Assembly: GCF_003369445.1 (NCBI RefSeq)
Contig: NZ_QRCU01000041.1
Coordinates: 1 to 64,000 of the forward strand
Length of the DNA: 64,000 bases
Direction: 5' to 3'
Source: Arthrobacter silvisoli
Lineage (GTDB): Bacteria; Actinomycetota; Actinomycetes; Actinomycetales; Micrococcaceae
Shown here: positions 18,112 through 25,148 of the stretch, piece by piece
Layout: each line of letters begins with the position of its first letter
Numbering within the stretch: the stretch's first letter is position 1
Notes under the pieces: generated by a model
What the model was told of the DNA's origin: nothing
Seen by the model: only the letters and a program-made list of their open reading frames with translations
Database searches by the model: none
Made by a program: the position numbers and the translations under genes

Positions 18112-18972
18112 CTACGCGAACTGGGGCACGGAGGTGAGCGCCACGCCCAGCTCGCGGACCGCCGTCGGGCCTCCGGCGATGAACCAGTCCAATCCGTTCA
18201 CGCGCACGACGGCGGTGTCCCCGCCGGCCGCGCGGACAATCGCTTTGCCGGGCAGCCAGTCCCACTCGGGGCAGCTGTGCTGGAACCAGCAGCCGAGCTC
18301 GCCGTCGGCCACCCGGCCGAGGTCGCAGGAGCCGGAACCGAACATCCGCAGGGACGCCGCGGACACTGCCGCCGCATGCCACGGCATGGCCGCGCGGGGG
18401 TCGGCGAGCCAGGTCGGGTGGATGTAGGTGGCAGCGCAGAGTTCGGCGAGGGGGGTGGCCGAAGGGCCGCTGATCGGTTCACCGTTGAGGGTGGCCGGGC
18501 GGGATTCGCCGCCCAGCCAGAGCTTGTCCGGTTCCGGCTGGTAGACGGCGCCGAGGACCACCTCCGGGTCCGGGCCGCCGTCGGTGTCCGGGCCGCCGTC
18601 GGTGTCCGGGCCGCCGTCGCGTTTGAGGGCAATGGCCGAGCACCAATACGCCGAGCCGTGCAGGAAGTTGAAGGTGCCGTCCACGGGGTCGATTACCCAG
18701 GTCCGGCCGCTGCTGCCGGCCACGGAGCTGCCTTCCTCGCCGAGGATTCCGTCCTCGGGGCGGCAACGGCGCAGTTGCTCCAGCACGTAGGCCTCGGCGG
18801 CCCGGTCGGCGGCTGTGACGACATCGGACACGGAGGTCTTGCGGTCCGCCTGGAGACCGCCCATCCTCATCAGGAGAGCCAGCTGCCCGGCCTCCCGGAC
18901 GAGGGCCGCGGCCAGTTCGTAGTCATCGAGTGCGGGGTCGAGTTCAACAGCGGAGTGCCTGCCAGTGGTCAT
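18112..18972 (-). CDS. Inositol-monophosphatase-family phosphatase
   Basis: A 286-residue Mg-dependent phosphatase. Metal and catalytic motifs are ILGEEGSS, WVIDPVDGTFNFLHG (the DPxDGT signature) and CPEWDWLPGKAIV (the xWDxxxG element). Substrates of the family include inositol phosphate, histidinol phosphate and PAP; sequence alone does not decide. An in-frame insert GGPDTDGGPDTDGGPDPE sits between the catalytic core and VVLGAVYQPEPDK and comes from an 18-base tandem repeat. The gene stands alone upstream of pcrA on the same strand, and its distance from the iol locus argues against a role there. Confidence 0.88.
   Translation of the reverse strand: MTTGRHSAVELDPALDDYELAAALVREAGQLALLMRMGGLQADRKTSVSDVVTAADRAAEAYVLEQLRRCRPEDGILGEEGSSVAGSSGRTWVIDPVDGTFNFLHGSAYWCSAIALKRDGGPDTDGGPDTDGGPDPEVVLGAVYQPEPDKLWLGGESRPATLNGEPISGPSATPLAELCAATYIHPTWLADPRAAMPWHAAAVSAASLRMFGSGSCDLGRVADGELGCWFQHSCPEWDWLPGKAIVRAAGGDTAVVRVNGLDWFIAGGPTAVRELGVALTSVPQFA
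18570..18619. repeat. 18-base tandem repeat inside the phosphatase gene
   Basis: Unit CCGGGCCGCCGTCGGTGT occurs 2.8 times in frame and encodes GGPDTD-GGPDTD-GGPD. The unit is a multiple of three, so copy number could change by slippage without breaking the frame. Confidence 0.85.
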
Positions 18973-19058
18973 GGGTCCCAGCCTATCCGCGAGGGCCCCG
19001 GCCGAGCGCAGCGAGGTTGGGGAAGCGGATGGGCGTTAAGTGGCGGAATAATGGTTGG

Positions 19059-19685
19059 ATGGCCAAGACTCCCGCACAACGGATCAGGAAGCACGGCGCC
19101 AAGGCAGCCGTCCCCGCGAGCCACCCGGCAACACCCGTGAACCCCACCACGAACCGCACCCCGGCCAAGGCCGAAAGCAACGGCAAGCTGGTGGTGATCG
19201 CCGGTGTCGTGGCGAGTGTGTTCCTGTTCTGGTACCTGCACTTGCTGACCCTGAACCAGATGACCCAGCTCTCCAACGGCCTGGCCATGCCGGATTCCCT
19301 CATCGGCGGTTTCTCCGCCGACTACGTCCAGCAGCTGCACACCGCCATGAACGACGACGCCCGCGGCCAGCTGGGCTACATCCACAAGACGGCCGGCACC
19401 CTGTTTCCGCTGATCTTCGGCTTCAGCTGGCTGCTCCTGGTGGGCATCAACGTTTCCCGCAAGGCACTCCGCTGGGCCTTGTGGGCGGCGCCCCTGGCCT
19501 TCGCGGCGGTGCGTCTGTGGGGCAACGTCGCGATCGATGCCGCCCTGGCCCAGGCAACGCCCGACGCCGGTCAGGTGGCCGTGGCGTCGACCCTCACGGT
19601 ACTCGGCTGGGTGCTTTTCCTGCTGAGCCTGGCCGGCGGCGTAGCCGCGGTCTTCCTGGGGCGGCGCCGCGCGAAACGCGACTGA
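19059..19685 (+). CDS. Integral membrane protein of unknown function
   Basis: A 208-residue protein with a basic, Ala/Pro-rich cytoplasmic start (MAKTPAQRIRKHGAKAAVPA) and about four hydrophobic helices: LVVIAGVVASVFLFWYLHLL, TLFPLIFGFSWLLLVGINV, WALWAAPLAFAAVRLWGNV and TLTVLGWVLFLLSLAGGVAA. It ends in a basic RRRAKRD tail. I do not recognise a named family. The ATG at 19059 is chosen over 19029 because the basic start just precedes the first helix. The gene faces the DUF998 gene tail to tail with a 5-base gap. Confidence 0.75.
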   Translation: MAKTPAQRIRKHGAKAAVPASHPATPVNPTTNRTPAKAESNGKLVVIAGVVASVFLFWYLHLLTLNQMTQLSNGLAMPDSLIGGFSADYVQQLHTAMNDDARGQLGYIHKTAGTLFPLIFGFSWLLLVGINVSRKALRWALWAAPLAFAAVRLWGNVAIDAALAQATPDAGQVAVASTLTVLGWVLFLLSLAGGVAAVFLGRRRAKRD

Positions 19686-19690
19686 CGCTC

Positions 19691-20470
19691 CTAGCGGGCA
19701 GGTCCTGCGAGCCTTCGGATCCTCCGGCGTTCACCGTGCACCCGGTAGGCAACCGTGAGGCCCACCAAGGACAGTCCCAGGATGATCGGGTAGGCCATGG
19801 TCCGCTCGATGGACCCCGGTTCATCCACCCGGAGCGCCGAGGCCAGCACGTACACGGTGGCGCCGAGCGACACCACGCCGAAGAGCAGCACCATCCAGGA
19901 CATGGAACTCCGGCCCAGCCACACCAGGCCGAGGATGGCGAGGGCAATCGGGGCGGCGATGAAGTAGAGGCCGGCTCCGGTCAGGTGCCATGCCAGCTCC
20001 GTGTCTTCAGGGATGAGGCCGACCATTGCCTGCCCGATTCCGGCCACCAGGACCAAGCTCCTGACCGCTCCGGCGGCAAGCCATGGTACGTTGCCCGGTC
20101 CGGTGCGGATGGCCCGTTGACCGGGCTTGGCTGCCACGGACAGGACGGCGGAGCTGAGCAGCACGGCGCCGAGCACCATCGCAACGCCCTGCAGCACAAA
20201 AGACGCGTTCATGAGCCAGTTCAGCGGGGAACAGACCATGTAGCCGTTGAAGGGGGCGCAGTTCGCGGCGCCGAGGTCGCTGATGACGTGGGAGCGCCTG
20301 TCATACGACGGCGAGCCCTGCCATGCGGCCATGGCGATTGCTTCGACCACGAAGTAATGGATGAGGCTCAGGGAAGCCCAGGCGCCCACCAGTTCACGCC
20401 GCCCGGCAAGATCCGGCAACAGTGCGCGTTCGCTCGCCTGCGGGGTACCCGCCGTCGTCATAGCGCCCAA
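19691..20470 (-). CDS. DUF998-family membrane protein (copy 1)
   Basis: A 259-residue protein with about six to seven membrane helices. Family features are HVISDLGAANCAPFNGYMVCSPLNWLM in two parts (SDLGA..C and VCSPL), FVLQGVAMVLGAVLL and GLIPEDTELAWHLTGAGLYF. It is a clear paralogue of the protein at 24078-24875: both have LVGAWA, ISDLGA.NC, VCSPL..LMNASFV.QG and VGL.PED in the same order. Function of the family is unknown. An alternative start is MTTAGTPQ at 20461. Confidence 0.8.
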   Translation of the reverse strand: MGAMTTAGTPQASERALLPDLAGRRELVGAWASLSLIHYFVVEAIAMAAWQGSPSYDRRSHVISDLGAANCAPFNGYMVCSPLNWLMNASFVLQGVAMVLGAVLLSSAVLSVAAKPGQRAIRTGPGNVPWLAAGAVRSLVLVAGIGQAMVGLIPEDTELAWHLTGAGLYFIAAPIALAILGLVWLGRSSMSWMVLLFGVVSLGATVYVLASALRVDEPGSIERTMAYPIILGLSLVGLTVAYRVHGERRRIRRLAGPAR

Positions 20471-20510
20471 TATAGACCCACGCGGTCCGCGGGCGAAGGG
20501 CGGGCCGCAG

Positions 20511-21551
20511 TCAGGGCTTCGGGGTATCCGCTCCGCCGGACAGGAGGGCGCCGGCCTGGACGGCGCGCTGGTGGGCGCCGGCCTTTTCGAAATACTCCAC
20601 GGACTGCTTCTGGCTCAGTTCTGCAGCCTGCCGGCGCCCGTCCGCGGCTTCTGCGCGTGCGAGGAGCAAATAGGCTTCCCCTGCGGTCTGCGGCGGAAGC
20701 TTGTCCGCTGACCCGGTGACCTCGGTCAAGAGCGCGATCGCGGCCGGTGCGTCTCCGGCCAGGAAGTTCCAGTGGGCGCGGACGTAGCGCAGCAGGAGGA
20801 TTTCCTCCTCACTGCCACCCACAATGTCCGTGGCAAGCTCAGCACGCTCGATGCAGCGCAGCGTCCCCGAGTCCGCCACGCCCGCCGCGAGGCGCATCGC
20901 GGCCGAGGCCTTGTTGAATTTCGCCCAGACGTCGAGGTTGCTCGACGGCGAGAAGGTGTCGGCGGCGAGTTCGTGGTGTTCCAGGCCCTCCTCCACCTTG
21001 TTGCACAGGAAGGCGACGTTGCCGATCACCCAGTACGCCTTGCCTGCCAGCTGGTCGTCCATGTCGTCCGAGATCCGGGCCGACAGGGCCAGCGACTCTG
21101 CCCAGGCCTCGTCAAGCTTGCCGGACTCAGCGAGCGCAGCAATCAGGGCCTGGCGGGCGTGGACCTCGAACTCGGCGTCAGCCTCGTCGGCAAGCAGTTC
21201 GACGGCGGAGCGCGCCGCTTCCGCAGCATCGTCCAGGAGCCCGCCGCCCTGGATGGATTTCGCGAGCAGTATCAGCGCCCTGGCGCGGTCCCGGGAGGAG
21301 GCGCCGGCCGGGGGCATCTGGGACAGTGTCCTGGCGAGGTCCGCGGCGGGTCCGAAGTCTCCGGCGTCAAGCAGGTTCTCGGCCTCGAAGAGCGCCATGT
21401 TCCACCACCCGGAGGTGTCGCCCTCGTCGCGGGCCGTCCGGGCGGCATCACGCGCACTCTCCGCCGCCTTGGCGAATTCGTGGCTGGCCCGGTACTCCCT
21501 GGCGAGCAGCTCCGCGGCTGCGTAGGACGGTGTCCCCCTGTTTTCCGACAT
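20511..21551 (-). CDS. Cytoplasmic TPR-like helical-repeat protein
   Basis: A 346-residue, Ala/Glu-rich, all-helical protein with no signal peptide or membrane helix. Repeated helix pairs are visible, for example AELLAREYRASHEFAKAAES, LFEAENLLDAGDFGPAADLA, ALIAALAESGKLDEAWAESL, GKAYWVIGNVAFLCNKVEEG, and near the C-terminus AYLLLARAEAADGRRQAAEL. This fits tetratricopeptide-type repeats. No DNA-binding domain is evident. The ATG at 21551 (MSENRGTPSY) is preferred over an upstream in-frame extension of low quality. It is divergent, over 180 bases, from the gene for the small exported WWPN-repeat protein; TPR proteins without an HTH act as peptide-pheromone receptors in Firmicutes (Rap), which makes the pairing notable. 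Function here is unproven. Confidence 0.8.
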   Translation of the reverse strand: MSENRGTPSYAAAELLAREYRASHEFAKAAESARDAARTARDEGDTSGWWNMALFEAENLLDAGDFGPAADLARTLSQMPPAGASSRDRARALILLAKSIQGGGLLDDAAEAARSAVELLADEADAEFEVHARQALIAALAESGKLDEAWAESLALSARISDDMDDQLAGKAYWVIGNVAFLCNKVEEGLEHHELAADTFSPSSNLDVWAKFNKASAAMRLAAGVADSGTLRCIERAELATDIVGGSEEEILLLRYVRAHWNFLAGDAPAAIALLTEVTGSADKLPPQTAGEAYLLLARAEAADGRRQAAELSQKQSVEYFEKAGAHQRAVQAGALLSGGADTPKP

Positions 21552-21644
21552 GACCTCATTATCCCGAAATCGGCGGCCCGTGGTTTCCGGCCCGGACGCC
21601 CGGGCGGGCATACCATCTTCCCCGGAAATCGTAAACCCAAGCTA

Positions 21645-21674
21645 GTGACACGGCGTGTCGCAAATCGCTATACT
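21645..21674 (+). promoter_or_regulatory. Promoter of the WWPN-repeat gene with dyad in the -35/spacer region
   Basis: GTGACA (21645-21650), an 18-base spacer and TATACT (21669-21674) form a good sigma-A-type promoter; transcription would start near 21681, giving a leader of about 50 bases. A dyad GACAC-GGC-GTGTC (21647-21659) overlaps the -35 and spacer, a typical place for a repressor. Confidence 0.6.
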
Positions 21675-21731
21675 AACTACGTTTCACTCCGTTCTCTTGC
21701 ATCACACCAGTCACCTACCAGGAGTATCTGT

Positions 21732-21980
21732 ATGAAAAGAACTGTCGCTACTTTCCTTGCCGCTGCCGCGCTTGCGGTGGCTGGATTCTCCACTTCGGCA
21801 GCCATTTCGGCAAGTGCCGATCATTCCGCACAGGATACTTCCGTTGCTACCGGCTGGTGGCCGAACTTCGCGAAGTCTTCCGTAGAAGCTACCGGTTGGT
21901 GGCCGAACTTCGCCAAGACTTCCTCCGTGGAAGCTACCGGTTGGTGGCCGAACTCCACCACCACTGGGAACGATCTCTAG
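21732..21980 (+). CDS. Small exported protein with three WWPN repeats
   Basis: An 82-residue protein with a clear Sec signal peptide (MKRTVATFLAAAALAVAGF) and a likely signal-peptidase site after ASA (Ala29). The mature part of about 53 residues is mostly three repeats: residues 39-52 (ATGWWPNFAKSSVE), 53-67 (ATGWWPNFAKTSSVE) and 68-82 (ATGWWPN then STTTGNDL). The start is fixed by AGGAG seven bases upstream (CCAGGAGTATCTGT-ATG). It has its own promoter and terminator and is divergent from the TPR-protein gene. There are no cysteines, no sortase motif and no modification enzyme nearby. I do not recognise the family. Possible roles are a signal peptide precursor, a surface-active or cell-wall-binding peptide, or an antimicrobial; sequence does not decide. 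Confidence 0.85.
   Translation: MKRTVATFLAAAALAVAGFSTSAAISASADHSAQDTSVATGWWPNFAKSSVEATGWWPNFAKTSSVEATGWWPNSTTTGNDL
21846..21953. repeat. In-gene repeat encoding the WWPN units
   Basis: Units start at 21846 (42 bases), 21888 (45 bases) and 21933. The core GCTACCGGYTGGTGGCCGAA is almost identical in all three, while the segments between units differ by one codon and several silent changes (GCG/GCC, GTA/GTG). That pattern suggests duplication followed by selection on the protein. Confidence 0.9.
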
Positions 21981-22006
21981 AACGAAACGTAGTTGAGGCA
22001 AGCAGG

Positions 22007-22031
22007 GGGCGCCGGATCATCTCCGGCGCCC
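22007..22031 (+). terminator. Terminator after the WWPN-repeat gene
   Basis: GGGCGCCGGA / TCCGGCGCCC with a 5-base loop, followed by TTCG. It lies between the repeat gene and the convergent GGDEF-EAL gene. Confidence 0.8.
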
Positions 22032-22052
22032 TTCGCATTGTCCGCTTGAGAT

Positions 22053-23573
22053 TCAGGGCGCGCCCAGCAGGCGGACGAAATCGGCCGGGGGCACCGGCCG
22101 GCTGAAATAGTAGCCCTGGCCGCTCGCACAGCCCAGCCTTGACAGCTCCGCGGCCTGTTCGGCGGTCTCGATCCCTTCGGCCACCGCTTCCATCCCGCAG
22201 GCGTGGATCAGCTGGAGCACCGCGGCCACGAAAGCCCTCTGCCCGTCGTCCGAGCCCAGCCCTTCAATGAGGGACCGGTCGATCTTGACCACGTGCACCG
22301 GCAGGTTGCGCAGGTAGCTGATGGAGGAATACCCGGTGCCGAAGTCATCGATCTCCAGCTGGACGCCCAGGTGGCGCAGGCCGGAGAGGGAGTAGCGGTC
22401 CAAGTCCGAGCCGTTGACAGCCACCGACTCCGTGAGTTCGATGACCAGCTTCGAGGCATCGACGCCGGCGTCCGTGAGTGCGTCACGCACCCGTTCAATC
22501 AGTTCCAGGCTCCTCAGCTCGGTGGGGGAAATGTTCACCCGCATGCTGAAGTCGTCCACGAGCCCCGGAGTGTCCAGCCAGGTGCGCAGTTGCCGCAGGG
22601 CCGTGCGGAGGACCCAATCGCCAAGGTCCACGATGAGGCCGGTTTCTTCGGCCAAAGGGATGAATTTGTCCGGCATGAGCATGCCCCGCTCAGGGTGGTT
22701 CCAGCGCACCAGGGCCTCTGCTCCCTCGACCCTGCCGCTGGCAAGTTCCACCACGGGCTGGTAGTAGAGGACCAGCTGGTCTGTCCGGATGGCTTCGCGA
22801 AGCTCTGTGATCATCTGGCCCTGCAACCGGCGGGCGTGCAGCAAAGCCGGCTCGAATACCTTGACGGCGTTGCGCTGTTCGGCCTTGGCCGCATACATGG
22901 CGGTGTCGGCTTCCATGACAAGCTGCTCCACGGATTGGCCCGGCTCGGCGACCCTGAGCCCGATGCTGGTGCCGCAAACGATCCGCAGGTCCCCGATCTC
23001 GATGCTTTCCGCCAGGGCCCGCAGGATCCGCTTGGCCACGCCGCGGGCCTGCACCACGTTCGATTTGGGCAGCATCACCGCGAATTCGTCGCCGCCCAGC
23101 CTCGCGACGGTATCGCCATCACGCACGGCCTCGCCGAGTCGCTTCGCGGTAATGCGCAGCACGTCGTCGCCGGCGCTGTGGCCCAGCCTGTCATTGACGC
23201 CCTTGAAGGAATCAAGGTCCAGGACAAGCAGGGCGGGCGGCAGTTCGCCCTCCTCGGCTTCGGCGAGCTCCTGGCTGAGGGCCCGGTTGAGGGCAGTACG
23301 GTTGGCCAGCTGGGTCAAGGGATCGGTCAGGGCCATCCGCTCAAGCTCGATCTGGGCCTCGCGGAGCATGGCGGTCCGGCTCTCCACCCGTTCTTCCAGT
23401 TCCCGGTAAACGGCCTGGAGGTCATCTGCCATGAGGTTGATTCCCGCGATGACGGCGGCAACTTCGTCCCGCGGCCCCGAAAGCGGGATGCGCGTGCTGA
23501 GGTCGCCGTCTGCGATGCGGATGACCCCTTCGACCAGCGCCAGGAGGCGCGGATCCTGCGGTTCAGGATTCAC
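22053..23573 (-). CDS. Cytoplasmic GGDEF-EAL protein with HAMP-like N-terminus
   Basis: A 506-residue protein for c-di-GMP turnover. Residues 1-60 look like a HAMP or linker region (VIRIADGDLSTRIPL) without a membrane helix, followed by a short coiled coil. The diguanylate cyclase domain has DPLTQLANR and an intact RLGGDEFAV active site. The C-terminal phosphodiesterase domain keeps the EAL signature in EGAEALVRW, plus NISPTELRS, IDDFGTGYSS and KIDRSLIEGL, so both activities look possible. It overlaps by 11 bases the end of the STAS-like gene upstream, implying translational coupling and perhaps regulation by that partner. Confidence 0.9.
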   Translation of the reverse strand: MNPEPQDPRLLALVEGVIRIADGDLSTRIPLSGPRDEVAAVIAGINLMADDLQAVYRELEERVESRTAMLREAQIELERMALTDPLTQLANRTALNRALSQELAEAEEGELPPALLVLDLDSFKGVNDRLGHSAGDDVLRITAKRLGEAVRDGDTVARLGGDEFAVMLPKSNVVQARGVAKRILRALAESIEIGDLRIVCGTSIGLRVAEPGQSVEQLVMEADTAMYAAKAEQRNAVKVFEPALLHARRLQGQMITELREAIRTDQLVLYYQPVVELASGRVEGAEALVRWNHPERGMLMPDKFIPLAEETGLIVDLGDWVLRTALRQLRTWLDTPGLVDDFSMRVNISPTELRSLELIERVRDALTDAGVDASKLVIELTESVAVNGSDLDRYSLSGLRHLGVQLEIDDFGTGYSSISYLRNLPVHVVKIDRSLIEGLGSDDGQRAFVAAVLQLIHACGMEAVAEGIETAEQAAELSRLGCASGQGYYFSRPVPPADFVRLLGAP

Positions 23574-23976
23574 GAAGATACCCTGCCAGCCACTCCCGGG
23601 CTGCAGCCTCGGAGGTAAAGAATCGCGCGGGGATGGTCTTCGGCGTCATCCGCAGCAGGAAATGCGCCATGACGCGGTCCACGGGGCTCTCGCCGAGTAA
23701 GGCGAGCGCCGAGATGGTTTCGGGGGCGGCGGAAACCGCGCGGGCGCCGTCGTTGATATCCAACACGCCGGTGACAGTGATCAGCAGGGGGCGTTTGCGC
23801 CCGTCGACCTTGGCGCGCACCAAGGTGGATGCGGCCCGGGCTTCTGGGGTGTGGAGCTGCGATCGGACAGGGAGGACAAGCTCTACGATCCCGTCGTTTG
23901 CCGGCGCGATGTCAAACGGCTCGGCCCTTCCCGGCTCCGTGCCTCCTGCTTGCCGCGCGATCTGCTGATTGCTCAT
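23563..23976 (-). CDS. Small STAS/SpoIIAA-like protein coupled to the GGDEF-EAL gene
   Basis: A 137-residue soluble protein starting MSNQQIARQAGGTEPGRAEP. The core ELVLPVRSQLHTPEA, RKRPLLITVTGVLDINDGAR, LALLGESPVDRVMAHFLL and ARFFTSEAAAREWLAGYL has the alternating strand/helix pattern of small STAS-like domains, and the last part resembles the C-terminus of SpoIIAA-like proteins. It may belong to the DUF7793 group, which I cannot verify. It ends inside the start of the GGDEF-EAL gene, so it probably acts with it as a partner or sensor. The start at 23976 is chosen because the much longer upstream frame overlaps the DUF998 gene. Confidence 0.7.
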   Translation of the reverse strand: MSNQQIARQAGGTEPGRAEPFDIAPANDGIVELVLPVRSQLHTPEARAASTLVRAKVDGRKRPLLITVTGVLDINDGARAVSAAPETISALALLGESPVDRVMAHFLLRMTPKTIPARFFTSEAAAREWLAGYLRES

Positions 23977-24077
23977 GGGTCCCGGATCCTGCCGTGGCGA
24001 TGTTCTTCCTGCGGCGCCGACTCGCCATGTGTTTCGTCGGCGCCTTGCAGCGGTGGACCAATGATAAGTCACTCCTG

Positions 24078-24875
24078 TCACATCCGCTCCTTTCCGTCCC
24101 ACGCCGGGGTGCGGTCCGCAGCCCGGGCCGCGGCCCGCCGGACCCGCCTCACGCGGCTGGCAATCAGCAGGCCGGCCACGGAGAATCCCACCGTCAGCGG
24201 ATAGGCCATCAGCCGTTCCAACGTGCCGGGTTCGGGCAAGTCCATGCGGGTCACTGCACCGACCGTGAGTGCTGCGAGGCATACCGTCCCGCAGGCAATG
24301 AGGAACCAACTCAATCCGGTGTGCGGAAGCCACAGGAACCCCAGGAGGAGCAGGGCAAGGGCACTCCCGATGAAGTACATCAGCGCCCCCGCGAAGTGCC
24401 ACGGCGAACCCAGGTCTTCGGGCACCAGTCCCACAATGACCGTTCCGGTGCCCGCTGCTCCTGTCAGCACACGAACACCCACCGCCCCGCTCCAACTCCG
24501 GCGGTATGCGGCACCCTGCTGGATGCGCACCCCCGGCCGGGCCGCGATGCACAGCATTGCCGAACCCAGCAGCAAGGCCCCCAGGAGCAGGCCTAGGCCC
24601 TGCACTACGAATGAGGCGTTCATGAGCAGGTGCAGCGGGGAGCAGACGTCCCGCCCGTCGTAGATTGCGCAGTTGATGGCGCCCAGGTCGCTGATGAAGC
24701 CGGTCCGGCGGTCGTAGGGTGCAGGCGCCGCCCATGCCTCGATCACCGCGGCTTCGGCGGCAAAGTACTGCACCACACTGAGCTGGGCCCAGGCACCGAC
24801 AAGGGACCGGGTACTTCCGAGATCGGGCAGGAAGCTGCCCGGCACGGCCGGGGCGGACATCTGCTTTCCCATCAC
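24078..24875 (-). CDS. DUF998-family membrane protein (copy 2)
   Basis: A 265-residue, roughly seven-helix protein, paralogous to the one at 19691-20470. Shared landmarks are LVGAWAQLSVVQYFAAEA, FISDLGAINCAIYDG, VCSPLHLLMNASFVVQGLG and IVGLVPEDLGSPWHFAGAL. It ends in a strongly basic tail (RVRRVRRAAARAADR). Function unknown. The 2.6 kb between the copies holds the TPR, repeat-peptide and c-di-GMP genes. Confidence 0.8.
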   Translation of the reverse strand: MMGKQMSAPAVPGSFLPDLGSTRSLVGAWAQLSVVQYFAAEAAVIEAWAAPAPYDRRTGFISDLGAINCAIYDGRDVCSPLHLLMNASFVVQGLGLLLGALLLGSAMLCIAARPGVRIQQGAAYRRSWSGAVGVRVLTGAAGTGTVIVGLVPEDLGSPWHFAGALMYFIGSALALLLLGFLWLPHTGLSWFLIACGTVCLAALTVGAVTRMDLPEPGTLERLMAYPLTVGFSVAGLLIASRVRRVRRAAARAADRTPAWDGKERM

Positions 24876-24909
24876 GGCCCAGCCTACGTCCCCACCGCCG
24901 CCCTCGTCT

Positions 24910-24981
24910 CGCTACGCTCGCCCAGGGAATCCTGGCGGCGTGGGCCCCACCGCTACGCTCGCCCAGGGAATCCTGGCGGCG
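24910..24981. repeat. Two 31-base direct repeats of an extragenic repeat family
   Basis: CGCTACGCTCGCCCAGGGAA plus TCCTGGCGGCG occurs at 24910-24940 and identically at 24951-24981, separated by TGGGCCCCAC. The complement (GGGCCCACGCCGCCAGGATT, CCCTGGGCGAGCGTAGCGAG) resembles the unit of the 59-base tandem array at 62341-62574. The region lies between the second DUF998 gene and tRNA-Arg and contains no gene. Confidence 0.85.
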
Positions 24982-25074
24982 CCTGTTGCGGAATTCGGAC
25001 GCCCTGCCCGCAGCTTGTATGCTTAGATGCGTGTCCGGCGCCTGGCTAACTGGAGCAGGCCTCGAGCACCGCCC

Positions 25075-25147
25075 GCCCTCGTAGCTCAGTGGATAGAGCA
25101 CGGCTCTCCTAAAGCCGGTGTCGTTGGTTCGATTCCAATCGAGGGCA
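25075..25147 (+). tRNA. tRNA-Arg (anticodon CCT)
   Basis: 73 bases fold as a cloverleaf: acceptor GCCCTCG/CGAGGGC, D-arm GCTCAGTGGATAGAGC, anticodon stem CGGCT/AGCCG with loop CTCCTAA, and T-arm GTTGGTTCGATTCCAAT. The discriminator is A and CCA is not encoded. It reads the rare arginine codon AGG. Confidence 0.95.
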
Positions 25148-25148
25148 C

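Noticed and set aside
21732-21980. RiPP precursor (for example a W-x-N cyclophane peptide with multiple cores)
   Set aside because: WPN would fit such a motif, but no radical SAM or other maturation enzyme lies nearby, and the protein has a classical Sec signal peptide with an ASA cleavage site. Kept only as a remote alternative.
25075-25147. tRNA-Arg as an attachment site of an integrated element
   Set aside because: No integrase, no second copy of the tRNA 3' end and no foreign-looking genes downstream; the adjacent direct repeats belong to the extragenic repeat family.
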